A stretch of DNA of 64,000 nucleotides. It comes from Cupriavidus sp. EM10 (GTDB taxonomy: Bacteria; Pseudomonadota; Gammaproteobacteria; Burkholderiales; Burkholderiaceae). The stretch is from positions 2,790,001-2,854,000 of the forward strand of contig NZ_CP076060.1 in the NCBI RefSeq assembly GCF_018729255.1, read 5' to 3'. Positions 27,360-37,111 of the stretch are shown piece by piece; the first letter of the stretch is position 1, and the number at the start of each line of letters is the position of its first letter. Made by a program: the position numbers and the translations under genes. The notes below the pieces were generated by a model that was not told the origin of the DNA, did no database searches, and worked only from the letters and a program-made list of their open reading frames with translations.

Positions 27360-28436
27360 ATGAACTGGGAAGATCAAGCGGCACAGCAGGCAGATCAGGT
27401 CGCGCCGGATAGCCATGTGCCGCGCAGCCTGAAGTTCGAATTCACGGGATCGGGGTCCGAGTACTTCCGGATCTGGATCGTCAACACGCTGCTGACCGTC
27501 GTCACGCTGGGCATCTATTCGGCCTGGGCAAAGGTGCGCACGATGCAGTACTTCTATCGCAGCACCCGGCTCGATGGCGCCACCTTCGACTACCACGGCA
27601 ACGCCAAGGCGATCCTCAAGGGCCGCGGCATCGTATTCGTCCTGTTCGCGGTGTATCAGCTGGTGCTGGAGTATTCGCCCGAGCTGGGCGGCGTCCTTGC
27701 GCTGGCCCTCGCTGCGGTCTTCCCGCTGCTGCTGGTGCGCTCGCTGCGTTTCCGGATGGCCAATTCGAGCTATCGTGGCCTGCGCTTCGCCTTCACGGGC
27801 ACCGATCGCGACGGCTACACGGTGTTCCTGCTGTGGCCGTTCCTGGCCGGCCTGACGCTGTGGCTGCTGGGACCACTGGCCCACCAGCGGCTCAAGCGCT
27901 ACCAGCACAACAACACGCGCTTCGGCACCGCGCAGTTCGCCTTCGACGGCACGGCAGGCGCGTTCTACCGCGTCTACCTGGTGACGGCGGGCGTGGTGCT
28001 GCTGTTCATGGTCGTCGGCGGCCTGGTGGGTGGCGGCGCGCTGGCTGCGGTGGCCGAGGGCAAGGCATCGGCCAGCCTGGTGTTCATGCTGATCGCACTT
28101 GGGATGTATGCGGGCTTTCTGCTGATCGGCCCGTTCTTCCAGGCCAGGCTGCAAAACGCCGTGTGGAATTACACCACGCTGGCGCCGCACCACTTCCGCA
28201 GCGAGGTCAAGGCCCGCCGGCTGTTCGGGATCTCGCTGACGAACCTGATCCTCACGGCACTGACCCTGGGGCTGTTCTACCCGTTCGCGCGGGTGCGGTC
28301 GGTCAGGTATCGCGTGGAATCGATGACGATGGGGGCCGTGGGTGCGCTGGACGCCTTCGTGGTGGGCGAACAGCAGCACGTGGGTGCGCTGGGCGATGCC
28401 GCCGCCGACTGGTACGACATCGACATCGCGCTGTAA
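27360..28436 (+). CDS. DUF898 (YjgN family) membrane protein
   Basis: A 358-residue polytopic inner-membrane protein. It matches the DUF898/YjgN family: LKFEFTGSGSEYFRIWIVNT near 23-42, GIYSAWAKVRTMQYFYRSTRL near 52-72, and a repeat of the same pattern in the second half (LTLGLFYPFARVRSVRY). About six hydrophobic segments are seen. Function is unknown. A well-placed M48 metalloprotease gene follows at once, a pairing that suggests joint work in the cell envelope. Confidence 0.88.
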   Translation: MNWEDQAAQQADQVAPDSHVPRSLKFEFTGSGSEYFRIWIVNTLLTVVTLGIYSAWAKVRTMQYFYRSTRLDGATFDYHGNAKAILKGRGIVFVLFAVYQLVLEYSPELGGVLALALAAVFPLLLVRSLRFRMANSSYRGLRFAFTGTDRDGYTVFLLWPFLAGLTLWLLGPLAHQRLKRYQHNNTRFGTAQFAFDGTAGAFYRVYLVTAGVVLLFMVVGGLVGGGALAAVAEGKASASLVFMLIALGMYAGFLLIGPFFQARLQNAVWNYTTLAPHHFRSEVKARRLFGISLTNLILTALTLGLFYPFARVRSVRYRVESMTMGAVGALDAFVVGEQQHVGALGDAAADWYDIDIAL

Positions 28437-28460
28437 GTGGAAATGGAGGAGCCGGGCGCC

Positions 28461-29489
28461 ATGGTTGCCGCGCAATACTTCGATGGGCGCACGTCCCGCG
28501 CGCATCCGGTGGTGCTGCAGGTCCGCGACGGGCAAGCGGTGCTGCAGGATGCCGGCGGCGACGAGCTGCGGCGTGCGCCGCTGGCTTCGCTGCGCGTCTC
28601 GGAGCGCATCCGGCGCGGCCCGCGCCTGGTGACGTTCGACGACGGCGCCTACTGCGAGATTTCCGACCACGCCGGCTTCGACGCGATGCTGGACGCCACC
28701 GGGCATCGGGAAGGCTGGGTATCGCGCGCGCAAAACAGCTGGCGCCAGGTGGGGCTATCGATGCTGGGGCTGGCGCTGTTCGTGGCGATTTCGTACTTCT
28801 ACCTGCTGCCGTGGACGGCTGCGCTGGTTGCACGCACGATACCGGCGCCGCTCGAAGCCCAGTTGGGCCGCACCACGCTCGACAGCCTGGATCGCGGCAT
28901 CGTCAAACCAAGCACGCTGCCGGCAGCCGAGCAGCAGCGCATCCGCGACAACTTCGCGGCGCTGCGCCGGCCCGCCGACCCCGGCCATGATTACCAGATT
29001 TTGTTTCGCCACGGCGGCAGCATCGGCGCCAATGCCCTGGCGCTGCCGGGCGGCACCATCGTCGTGACCGATGAACTGGTAAAGCTGCTCGGCACGGGCA
29101 ACGCAATGATGGGGGTGCTGGCCCACGAGGCCGGCCACGTCGCGCAACGCCACAGCCTGCAGCAGGTGTTCCAGGCGTCGGCGGTGGGCGCGTTGACGGC
29201 TTACTTCCTGGGAGACGTTTCCGCGCTGCTGGCCACGGTGCCCGCGGCCATGCTGACCATGCGCTACTCGCGCGACCACGAGCGCGAGGCAGATGCGTTT
29301 GCCGTGGAGGTGTTGCGCGAGAACCGCCTGCCGCCGTCGGCGCTGGCCGACGCGCTACAGCAGCTGGAAGCCGCCCACGGCGCGCGCCGCAAGCGGGCCG
29401 GCCGGGACGATGGGGATGACGGGGATGGATTCTTCTCGACGCACCCGCTGACGAGAGAGCGGATCGACGCGATCCGGAATGCGCGGTAG
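28461..29489 (+). CDS. M48 family membrane-bound zinc metallopeptidase
   Basis: A 342-residue protease. One membrane helix is near residues 98-118. The zinc motif HEAGH is at 222-226, and the third ligand is Glu276 in EREADAF. The C-terminus has the usual FFSTHPLTRERI. The frame is open from a GTG at 28437, but GGAGGAG at 28445-28451 sits nine bases before the ATG at 28461, which is therefore chosen. It directly follows the DUF898 gene and is probably translated from the same transcript. The N-terminal domain lacks a signal peptide, so the active site side is uncertain. Confidence 0.88.
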   Translation: MVAAQYFDGRTSRAHPVVLQVRDGQAVLQDAGGDELRRAPLASLRVSERIRRGPRLVTFDDGAYCEISDHAGFDAMLDATGHREGWVSRAQNSWRQVGLSMLGLALFVAISYFYLLPWTAALVARTIPAPLEAQLGRTTLDSLDRGIVKPSTLPAAEQQRIRDNFAALRRPADPGHDYQILFRHGGSIGANALALPGGTIVVTDELVKLLGTGNAMMGVLAHEAGHVAQRHSLQQVFQASAVGALTAYFLGDVSALLATVPAAMLTMRYSRDHEREADAFAVEVLRENRLPPSALADALQQLEAAHGARRKRAGRDDGDDGDGFFSTHPLTRERIDAIRNAR

Positions 29490-29512
29490 CGCTGGAGATG
29501 CTGCTTGGTCTA

Positions 29513-29544
29513 GCTCCCCTCGCCCGCGCGCGGGAGAGGGGAGA
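29513..29544. repeat. Single palindromic repeat (REP-like), locus 4
   Basis: A lone copy: CTCCCCTCGCCCGCGCG with CGGGAGAGGGGAG. It has one mismatch to the core. It lies between the convergent M48 and lgt genes. Confidence 0.78.
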
Positions 29545-29565
29545 AAACAAGGCGCCAAGATAACC

Positions 29566-30384
29566 TTACCGCGCCGCGCCCGCCGCCGCGCCATTCGCCT
29601 GGCGGCGATACGCCCACACTACCATCAGCACGCCGATCAGGATCATCGGCAGGCTCAGCCACTGGCCCATCGACAGCTTCAGCGCCAGCAGGCCCAGGAA
29701 GCTGTCGGGCTCGCGCGTGAATTCGGCCAGGAAGCGGAAGGCGCCATAGCCGATCAGGAACACGCCCGACACGGCGCCCATCGGCCGCGGCTTGCGCGAG
29801 AACAGCCACAGGATGATGAACAGCGCCACGCCTTCGCCGGCAAACTGGTACAGCTGCGACGGATGACGCGGCACGTTGTCGCCGGCCTGCGGGAAGATCA
29901 TGCCCCACGGCAGGTCGGTCGGGCGCCCCCATAGTTCACCGTTGATGAAGTTGCCGATGCGGCCGGCGGCCAGGCCGCACGGAATCAGCGGCGCGATGAA
30001 GTCGGTCACCTCCATCCAGTGGCGGCGCCGCACCTTCGCGAACACCCACATCGCCACCAGCACGCCCAGGAATCCGCCATGGAAGGCCATGCCGCCTTCC
30101 CACACCTTGAAGATCTCGAGCGGATGGGTCAGGTAGTAGGTCGGCTTGTAGAACAGCACATAGCCAAGCCGGCCGCCCAGGATCACGCCCAGCACGCCGT
30201 AGAACAGCATGTCGTCGAGATCGCGCGACACCCAGCCACGCGCGGCGATATGGGGCTGCTTGATGCGCAGCCGGCCGAACCACAGGAACATGATGAAACC
30301 GGCCAGGTACATCAGTCCGTACCAGCGGATGGCCAGCGGCCCCAGGTGGATGGCAACCGGATCGAATTGCGGATGAACGAGCAT
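29566..30384 (-). CDS. lgt: Prolipoprotein diacylglyceryl transferase
   Basis: A 272-residue inner-membrane enzyme that transfers diacylglycerol from phosphatidylglycerol to the Cys of prolipoproteins. About seven helices. Family signature: [16 protein letters not shown] near 70-85, and [27 protein letters not shown] near 135-161, including the conserved Arg and Asn. It is monocistronic as far as seen; the LysR gene upstream ends 57 bases before it on the same strand. Confidence 0.95.
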   Translation of the reverse strand: MLVHPQFDPVAIHLGPLAIRWYGLMYLAGFIMFLWFGRLRIKQPHIAARGWVSRDLDDMLFYGVLGVILGGRLGYVLFYKPTYYLTHPLEIFKVWEGGMAFHGGFLGVLVAMWVFAKVRRRHWMEVTDFIAPLIPCGLAAGRIGNFINGELWGRPTDLPWGMIFPQAGDNVPRHPSQLYQFAGEGVALFIILWLFSRKPRPMGAVSGVFLIGYGAFRFLAEFTREPDSFLGLLALKLSMGQWLSLPMILIGVLMVVWAYRRQANGAAAGAAR

Positions 30385-30440
30385 GGAGAGAGCGGGAGAG
30401 TAGCGGTAAGTTTGGAGCGCGCGGCCTGCTGCGCGATGTT

Positions 30441-31385
30441 CTATGTATTTATGCCATGGTCATGCGTCAGCCCGATGGCGCCGGCCAGCCCGGTGGCGAT
30501 GTCGATGAACGACCGCAGCACCGGCGCCACCCCGGCCGCGCCCTCGCGCCAGGCCAGGCCGGTCTCGATCTGCGGGCCGGCATCGCGCAACGCCAGGTAG
30601 GACACGCCCGTGCGCCGCAGGTTGCGCAGCGACGCGGGCACCAGCGCCACGCCCATGCCGGCCGACACCAGGCTCACGATCGTCTGCATCTGGATGGCCT
30701 CCTGGGCAATCACCGGCGTCAGGCCGTCGCGCGCATAGTAGCCCGTAATGATGTCATAAAACGCTGGCGCACTTCGGCGCGGGAAGATCACCAGCGGTTC
30801 GCGGGCCGCATCGCGCAGCGCCACAGACTGCGGCACGGCATCGCTGCCTGCCGGCCGCCATCCGTCCGGCACGGCCAGCACCAGCGGCTCGCGCACCAGG
30901 GGCAGGTATGACAGGCCATGCGGCATCACCGGCAGTTGCGGGCGGATGACCAGCCCGGCGTCGATGGTGCCTTCGACCAGTGCTTCGAGCTGGATATCGC
31001 TGGTGGCCTCGCGCAGTTGCAGCTGCACGTCGGGGTGCCGTGCGCGGAAGTGCCGCAGCAGGTCGGGCAGGATGCCGTAATCAGCGGTGCTGACGAAGGC
31101 CAGCGCCAGAGACCCCACTTCGCCCCGCGCCAGCCGCTGGGCCAGCCCGGGCAGCGCCCCGGCATCGGCCAGCACGCGCCGCACCTCGGGCAGCCACTGC
31201 TGGCCCGCCGGCGTCAGCATCACAGACCGCCGCGTGCGCACGAACAGCTGCACGCCGATTTCCGCTTCCAGCGCCTGGATCTGTTGCGACAGCGGCGGCT
31301 GTGTCATGGCCAGGCGGCGCGCCGCCCGCCCGAAATGCAGCTCCTCGGCCACGGTGACGAAGTATCGCAACTGGCGCAGATCCAA
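30441..31385 (-). CDS. LysR family transcriptional regulator beside ilvD
   Basis: A 314-residue LysR regulator. The N-terminal winged helix is residues 1-60 ([37 protein letters not shown]). The substrate-binding domain follows and resembles the BenM/CatR class. The start is TTG at 31385, with GGAGG nine bases upstream; no ATG is available at that place. It is divergent from ilvD with 161 bases between, holding a strong palindrome. Control of ilvD, itself, or both is inferred. Confidence 0.9.
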   Translation of the reverse strand: MDLRQLRYFVTVAEELHFGRAARRLAMTQPPLSQQIQALEAEIGVQLFVRTRRSVMLTPAGQQWLPEVRRVLADAGALPGLAQRLARGEVGSLALAFVSTADYGILPDLLRHFRARHPDVQLQLREATSDIQLEALVEGTIDAGLVIRPQLPVMPHGLSYLPLVREPLVLAVPDGWRPAGSDAVPQSVALRDAAREPLVIFPRRSAPAFYDIITGYYARDGLTPVIAQEAIQMQTIVSLVSAGMGVALVPASLRNLRRTGVSYLALRDAGPQIETGLAWREGAAGVAPVLRSFIDIATGLAGAIGLTHDHGINT

Positions 31386-31406
31386 CGCTTCGGCCCTCCG
31401 GTGATT

Positions 31407-31445
31407 AATATATTTTTCGACCTAATAACGGTCGAATAATATATT
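31407..31445. promoter_or_regulatory. Long AT-rich palindrome between the LysR gene and ilvD
   Basis: AATATATTTTTCGACC (31407-31422) and GGTCGAATAATATATT (31430-31445) are inverted copies matching at 15 of 16 bases, with a seven-base spacer. It is very AT-rich against a GC-rich background. Size and place fit a LysR operator controlling the divergent pair. Confidence 0.75.
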
Positions 31446-31546
31446 TGACACGCTAAAACGCCAAGCGCATGCTTTCCGGCACAACACCACAACACGGCCG
31501 GCGCCCCGGTGCATGGCGCCTGGGCCGCATCCCCCGGAGAGACCTC

Positions 31547-33219
31547 ATGGCTTTCAACAAACGCTCCCAGCACATCACGCAAGGCGTGGCGCGCTCCCCC
31601 AACCGCTCGATGTACTACGCGCTCGGCTACAAGAAGGAAGACTTCGACAAGCCGATGGTGGGCATCGCCAATGGCCATTCGACGATTACCCCGTGCAACG
31701 CCGGCCTGCAGCGGCTGGCCGATGCCGCCGTGGATGCCATCCGTGCGTCGGGCGCCAACCCGCAGATCTTCGGCACCCCGACCATCTCGGACGGCATGTC
31801 GATGGGCACGGAAGGCATGAAGTACTCGCTGATCTCGCGCGAAGTGATCGCTGACTGTATCGAAACGGCGGCGCAGGGCCAGTGGATGGACGGCGTGGTC
31901 GTGATCGGCGGGTGCGACAAGAACATGCCGGGCGGCATGATCGCGCTGGCGCGTACCAACGTGCCGGGCATATACGTCTACGGCGGCACGATCAAGCCGG
32001 GCAACTGGAAGGGCAAGGACCTGACCATCGTGTCGTCGTTCGAGGCCGTGGGCGAATTCACGGCCGGCCGCATGACCGAGGAAGACTTCGAGGGCGTGGA
32101 AAAGAACGCCTGCCCCAGCACCGGATCGTGCGGCGGCATGTACACGGCCAACACGATGAGCTCGTCGTTCGAGGCGCTGGGCATGTCGCTGCTGTACTCG
32201 TCGACCATGGCCAACCCGGACCAGGAAAAGGTCGACAGCGCCGCCGAATCGGCCCGCGTGCTGGTGGAGGCCGTGAAGAAGGACATCAAGCCGCGCGACA
32301 TCATCACGCGCAAGTCGATCGAGAACGCCGTGACGCTGATCATGGCCACGGGTGGGTCCACCAACGCCGTGCTGCACTACCTGGCCATCGCCCACTCGGC
32401 CGAGGTGGAATGGACGATCGACGATTTCGAGCGCATCCGCCGGCGCGTGCCGGTGATCTGCAACCTGAAGCCTTCAGGCGATTACGTGGCCACCGACCTG
32501 CATCGTGCCGGCGGGATTCCGCAGGTGATGAAGCTGCTGCTGAACGCGGGCCTGCTGCACGGCGACTGCATGACCATCACGGGCCGCACGCTGGCCGAGG
32601 AACTGGAGCACGTGCCCGACCAGCCGCGCGCCGACCAGGACGTGATCATGCCGCTGGACCGCGCACTCTATAAACAGGGCCACCTGGCGATCCTGAAGGG
32701 CAACCTGGCCGAGGAAGGCGCCGTGGCCAAGATCACCGGGCTCAAGAACCCGGTCATCACCGGCCCCGCGCGCGTGTTCGAGGACGAGCAAAGCGCGATG
32801 GAAGCCATCCTGGGCGACCGCATCAACGCGGGCGACATCCTGGTGCTGCGCTACCTGGGCCCCAAGGGCGGCCCCGGCATGCCGGAAATGCTGGCGCCAA
32901 CTTCGGCCATCATCGGCAAGGGCTGGGCGAATCGGTCGGTTTTATTACCGACGGGCGCTTCTCGGGCGGCACCTGGGGCATGGTGGTGGGCCACGTGGCA
33001 CCGGAAGCCCATGTCGGCGGCACCATCGCACTGGTACAGGAGGGCGACTCGATCACGATCGACGCCCACCAGCTGGTGTTGCAACTGAACGTGCCTGACG
33101 ATGAACTGGCGAAACGGCGATCCGCCTGGAAGCAGCCGGCGCCGCGCTATACGCGTGGGGTACTGGCCAAGTTCGCGAAACTGGCGTCGACGGCCAGCAA
33201 GGGGGCGGTGACGGATTGA
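31547..33219 (+). pseudogene. ilvD: Dihydroxy-acid dehydratase, frameshifted near its 3' end
   Basis: An IlvD of 557 residues once repaired. It dehydrates dihydroxy acids in valine and isoleucine synthesis. The Fe-S ligands are seen in [21 protein letters not shown] and [17 protein letters not shown]. The first frame reaches IIGKG near 32922 and then goes wrong; the rest ([20 protein letters not shown] and on to KGAVTD) is in the next frame. One missing C in AAGGGCTGGGC (should read AAGGGCCTGGGC, giving KGLGES) explains it. The start ATG has GGAGA upstream. A real loss would make the cell need branched-chain amino acids, so an error in the sequence is more likely. Confidence 0.9.
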
Positions 33220-33226
33220 GGACCAG

Positions 33227-33256
33227 CTCCCCTCTCCCGCCTGCGGGAGAGGGGAG
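33227..33256. repeat. Single palindromic repeat (REP-like), locus 5
   Basis: CTCCCCTCTCCCGC, CT, GCGGGAGAGGGGAG: a perfect 14-base palindrome arm. It begins eight bases after the ilvD stop, between convergent genes, and could end transcription. Confidence 0.85.
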
Positions 33257-33294
33257 AAAACCGGGGGTGGATACCGTAGAAAACCGGTGGCGGG

Positions 33295-33828
33295 CTACTC
33301 CGCCCCGCCCGGGTCCCTTTCGATTTCTTCCAGCGTGGCGTCCAGCCACTCCACCAGCCGTGCCTCCAGCGCCTGGGTCAGCTCGCTGGCCAGTTGGGCG
33401 GTCAGCGGGGCCAGGCGCGATTGCAGCGTGGCTTCGGTATGCGCCTCCACCACCTGCGGCCATTCGGTGCGGAATCGCATCATCACGCGCGTCAGCAGTT
33501 CGGTGCGCACGGCGCGCAGGTCGTCATCGCCGGGCAGGAACGCGGCCGGATCGACCAGCGGCTGGGTGTCCGCCACGGTGGCGGACTCGCTCGCGGTGTC
33601 GGTATTGCCCACCGCCGTCACCACGCCCGAATCGGGCATGTCGGCCGTGTCGATGACCGGGGCCGCCTGCCGGATGGGCTGAGGCTGGAGCTGCGCCTCG
33701 GCCTGTTCCATGGGCTCAGTCGGGCCATCGAACGCCGCGTCTGGCAATTCGACGATTTCGGTCAGCAGCGGCACGCTGTCATGTGGGCCCAGCCGCGGAA
33801 TCACCCGCGATGTCGTGCGTTCGCTCAT
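33295..33828 (-). CDS. DUF2486 family protein
   Basis: A 177-residue acidic protein. It begins IPRLGPHDSVPLLTEIVELP near residues 10-29, has a low-complexity middle, and ends with a helical part (TELLTRVMMRFRTEWPQVVE, LEARLVEWLDATLEEIE). This is the DUF2486 pattern seen in Burkholderiales, always of unknown function. It overlaps holC by four bases, so it may be co-translated with this replication protein. No signal peptide or membrane segment. Confidence 0.82.
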   Translation of the reverse strand: MSERTTSRVIPRLGPHDSVPLLTEIVELPDAAFDGPTEPMEQAEAQLQPQPIRQAAPVIDTADMPDSGVVTAVGNTDTASESATVADTQPLVDPAAFLPGDDDLRAVRTELLTRVMMRFRTEWPQVVEAHTEATLQSRLAPLTAQLASELTQALEARLVEWLDATLEEIERDPGGAE

Positions 33829-34259
33829 GCCGATTCTCCTTTGGCCTGCCCAATATCATGGTGCGTGAGCGGATACCCTCGCTCGCGGTAGAAACGATAG
33901 CGCTCGCGGCCCGCATCACGGGCGTCGGGCGTGCCGCCCACCACCTCGATCAGCCGCTCGAAGCTGGCGAACTGCGCCGGGGCTTCCGGCGCGATGTTCA
34001 CCAGCAGCTGGTGATGCGGCACCGCCTCCAGCGTGGCCGCCAGGATGATCGGCGTCACCGCCGCATTGGGGCTGTCCAGCCCGCAATGCGGCAGGAAGTC
34101 GAGCGGCGAGAACGACCACAGCCGCGCGTCCAGCTGCGCCAGTTGCTGCGGGGCGCCGAACACCACCACCTTCTGCCCTGCCCCATAGGCCTTGCGGACC
34201 AGGCGGCAGACGTAGGCCAGCGTATCCGGCACGTTGCTGTGGAAGTCGATGCGCGTCAT
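33825..34259 (-). CDS. holC: DNA polymerase III subunit chi
   Basis: A 144-residue HolC. The chi subunit links the clamp loader to single-strand binding protein. Start MTRIDFHSNVPDTLAYVCRL, then VVVFGAPQQLAQLDARLWSF and LPHCG are typical of the family. It lies 24 bases after pepA on the same strand, an order common in proteobacteria. Confidence 0.92.
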   Translation of the reverse strand: MTRIDFHSNVPDTLAYVCRLVRKAYGAGQKVVVFGAPQQLAQLDARLWSFSPLDFLPHCGLDSPNAAVTPIILAATLEAVPHHQLLVNIAPEAPAQFASFERLIEVVGGTPDARDAGRERYRFYRERGYPLTHHDIGQAKGESA

Positions 34260-34283
34260 CCTGGGCTGCCTTCGAATCGCTGG

Positions 34284-35815
34284 TTAGCCGGCACGGTCCA
34301 TCAGGAACTGCGTCAGCAGCGGCACCGGACGGCCCGTGGCGCCCTTGGCCGCGCCGCTCTTCCAGGCCGTGCCGGCAATGTCCAGGTGGGCCCAGTCGTA
34401 CTTCTCGGTGTAGCGCGCCAGGAAGCATGCCGCCGTGACGCTGCCCGCCGGGCGGCCGCCGATATTGGCCATGTCGGCGAAATTCGACTTGAGCTGGTCC
34501 TGGTAGTCGTCGTCCAGCGGCAGGCGCCAGGCGGTGTCCATGGCCTTGCGGCCGGCGTCGATCAGCTGGTCGGCCAGCGCGTCGCTGCGCGCGTACAGGC
34601 CGCTGTTCACATGGCCCAGCGCGATGATGCAGGCGCCGGTCAGCGTGGCCACGTCGACCACGGCGGCGGGCTTGAAGCGCTCCACGTAGGTCAGCGCGTC
34701 GCACAGGATCAGGCGGCCTTCGGCGTCGGTGTTCAGGATCTCGATGGTCTGGCCGGACATGCTGACGACCACGTCGCCCGGCTTGGTGGCGTTGCCGGCC
34801 GGCATGTTCTCGCAGGTCGGCACCACGGCGATCACGTTCAGCTTCAGGCCCATTTCGGCCACGGCCTGGATGGTGCCCAGCACCGAGGCGGCGCCGCACA
34901 TGTCGTACTTCATCTCGTCCATGCCCTCGCCCGGCTTCAGCGAGATGCCGCCCGTGTCGAACGTGATGCCCTTGCCCACCAGCACCACCGGCGCGGCCTT
35001 GGCGCTGGCGCCGTCATAGCGCAGCACGATGAACTGCGGCGGCTCCACGCTGCCCTTGGTCACGGCCAGGAAGGCGCCCATGTTCAGTGCCTCGATCTGC
35101 TTGCGGCCCAGGATTTCCACCTTGAGCTTGTGGCGCTTGGCGATGGTGCGGGCGGTGTTGGCCAGGTAGGTCGGCGTGCAGATGTTCGACGGCAGGTTGC
35201 CCAGGTCGCGCGTCAGTTCCATGCCGTTGGCGATGGCCGTGCCGCGCACCACGGCCTGGGTGGCCGTCTTGGCGTCGGCCGCGTCCACGGCCAGCACGAT
35301 CTTGCGCAGGGTGGGCTTGTCGGCCGTGCCGGCAGCCCGGGCCGGGCGCTTGAGCTCGGGATGGCGCTCCAGCAGGCGGTAGCCGGCTTCGCGCACGATG
35401 CTGATCGTCGTGATCACGGCCCAGGTCACGTCGCGCGGCTGGGGCACCTGCTGCGCCAGGCACCACAGCGCCGATGCGGCACGCGTGCCGCCCAGCGCAC
35501 GCATGGCCGTGCGGACGGCCTCGGCAAAGGCCTTGTCGGTGAATTCGACTTCCTTGCCCAGCCCCACCAGCAGCACGCGGGCGGCGCCGATGCCGGCCAC
35601 TTCGTGCAGCATCAGATGGGTGCCGCGCTTGCCTTCGAAGTCGCCCTGCTTGACCAGGCGCGCCACCAGCCCTTGGTGGCCACGTCCAGCGCCTTGCCCA
35701 CGCCGGCAAGGTTCTGGCCCTCGAACAGGCCCACCACCAGGCAGTCGGTCTTGGTGGCCAGGAAACCATTTTGGCCAGCTTTGCTCAGATCCAGGGCTTT
35801 TGTGCTAAATTCCAT
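34284..35815 (-). pseudogene. pepA: Leucyl aminopeptidase, frameshifted near its 5' end
   Basis: An M17 aminopeptidase of about 510 residues once repaired. The N-terminal frame starts [14 protein letters not shown] and reaches DVATKG near residue 49; the rest ([20 protein letters not shown] and on) is in the next frame. The catalytic domain has [27 protein letters not shown] split between strands, and the family signature [15 protein letters not shown] missing base in AAGGGCTGGTG (should be AAGGGCCTGGTG) at about 35668-35671 explains the break. PepA also binds DNA in some bacteria. Divergent from lptF. Confidence 0.9.
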
Positions 35816-35980
35816 CGCGCTTCCTTCCAGGGGCTCGTCGAAAAGAAAGCCCCCATTATCCGCGATTTTCATCCGCGCTCTGCCGCCGCCGATCCTGCAA
35901 GCTGACAGCCCGCGGTCCTGCCAGTCCTTCGGCCCCAGGCATAACGCCCGTTCCGGCCGGAAGCCGGAAGCGATTGGTGC

Positions 35981-37111
35981 ATGATTTTTCAACAAGCCCT
36001 GCGACGCGAGCTCGCCTACACCGCCGGTGCGGTGTTCCTGGTGATGCTGACGTTCATGCTGACGTCGCTCGTGATCCGCATCCTGGGCATGGCCGCCAAT
36101 GGCAAGGCCAGCCCCAACGACGTGCTGATGCTGATCGGCCTGGCCACCATTGGCTATCTGTCGATCCTGCTGTCGGCCACGCTGTTCATCTCGACACTGA
36201 TCGTCCTGACCCGCTGGTACAAGGACTCGGAGATGGTGGTGTGGTTCTCGGCCGGCATCTCGCTGCGGGACCTGGTCAAGCCGGTGCTGCAGTTCGCCAC
36301 GCCCTTTTTCATCATGGCGCTGCTGCTGGGCATGTTCGCCTGGCCCTGGGCCAACCAGCAGAGCGCGCTGTTCCGGGACCGCTTCCAGCAGCGCGGCGTG
36401 CTGTCGATGATCGCTTCCGGGCGCTTCATCGAACCCGCCAACGGCAACTACGTGCTGTTCATCGAAGGCATCGATGCCGACATGAAGCACGCTCGTAACG
36501 TTTTTGTTGCAAATTCCGAGGCCGGCAAGATCGGGGTGGCGCTGGCCCACCAGGGCCAGTTCGAAACCCAGCCCAACGGCGACCGCCTGGTGGTCATGGA
36601 GAATGGCCGCCGCTACGCCGGCATCCCCGGGCAGCTTAACTATCGGATCGTCGAATTCGATAAATACGCCGTCAAGGTCGACAACAAGCCGCCCGAGACC
36701 GAGGCCGACCTGCCGACCAAGAGCCGGGACACCATCGACCTGCTGCGCAATCCCACGCGTGAAAACCTGGGCGAGCTGCTGTGGCGGGTGTCGCTGCCGA
36801 TCCTGGCCTTCAATTTCGTGATGATCGCCATCCCGCTGGCGTATGTGAACCCGCGCCTGGGCCGCTACACGCCGCTGGTGTTCGCGGTGCTGATCTACCT
36901 GACCTACAGCAACATGATCAACCTGGCCCAGGCCTGGGTGCGCTCGGGGTCGCTGTCGTTCTGGATGGCGCTGGTGCCCATCCACCTGTTCGTGTTCCTG
37001 TGCGCGCTGCTGATGTTCCGCTATCGCGCAAACCGCAGCCTGGGTGGCTGGCGGGCGGTATTCGGCCTGCATCGGCTCAAGAAGAACGGCGCACGCGGGG
37101 GCAAGGCATGA
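35981..37111 (+). CDS. lptF: Lipopolysaccharide export ABC transporter permease LptF
   Basis: A 376-residue YjgP/YjgQ-family permease. It starts MIFQQALRRELAYTAGAVFL, with helices near 15-35, 55-75, 100-120, then a periplasmic beta-jellyroll region, and three helices near the C-terminus. With LptG and LptB it pulls lipopolysaccharide from the inner membrane toward LptC and LptA. Overlaps lptG by four bases. Divergent from pepA, the common arrangement in proteobacteria. Confidence 0.94.
   Translation: MIFQQALRRELAYTAGAVFLVMLTFMLTSLVIRILGMAANGKASPNDVLMLIGLATIGYLSILLSATLFISTLIVLTRWYKDSEMVVWFSAGISLRDLVKPVLQFATPFFIMALLLGMFAWPWANQQSALFRDRFQQRGVLSMIASGRFIEPANGNYVLFIEGIDADMKHARNVFVANSEAGKIGVALAHQGQFETQPNGDRLVVMENGRRYAGIPGQLNYRIVEFDKYAVKVDNKPPETEADLPTKSRDTIDLLRNPTRENLGELLWRVSLPILAFNFVMIAIPLAYVNPRLGRYTPLVFAVLIYLTYSNMINLAQAWVRSGSLSFWMALVPIHLFVFLCALLMFRYRANRSLGGWRAVFGLHRLKKNGARGGKA

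Noticed and set aside
33783..35984. A 733-codon plus-strand frame opposite holC and pepA
   Set aside because: It is the shadow of pepA and holC; its composition is His/Gly/Arg-rich with no motif.
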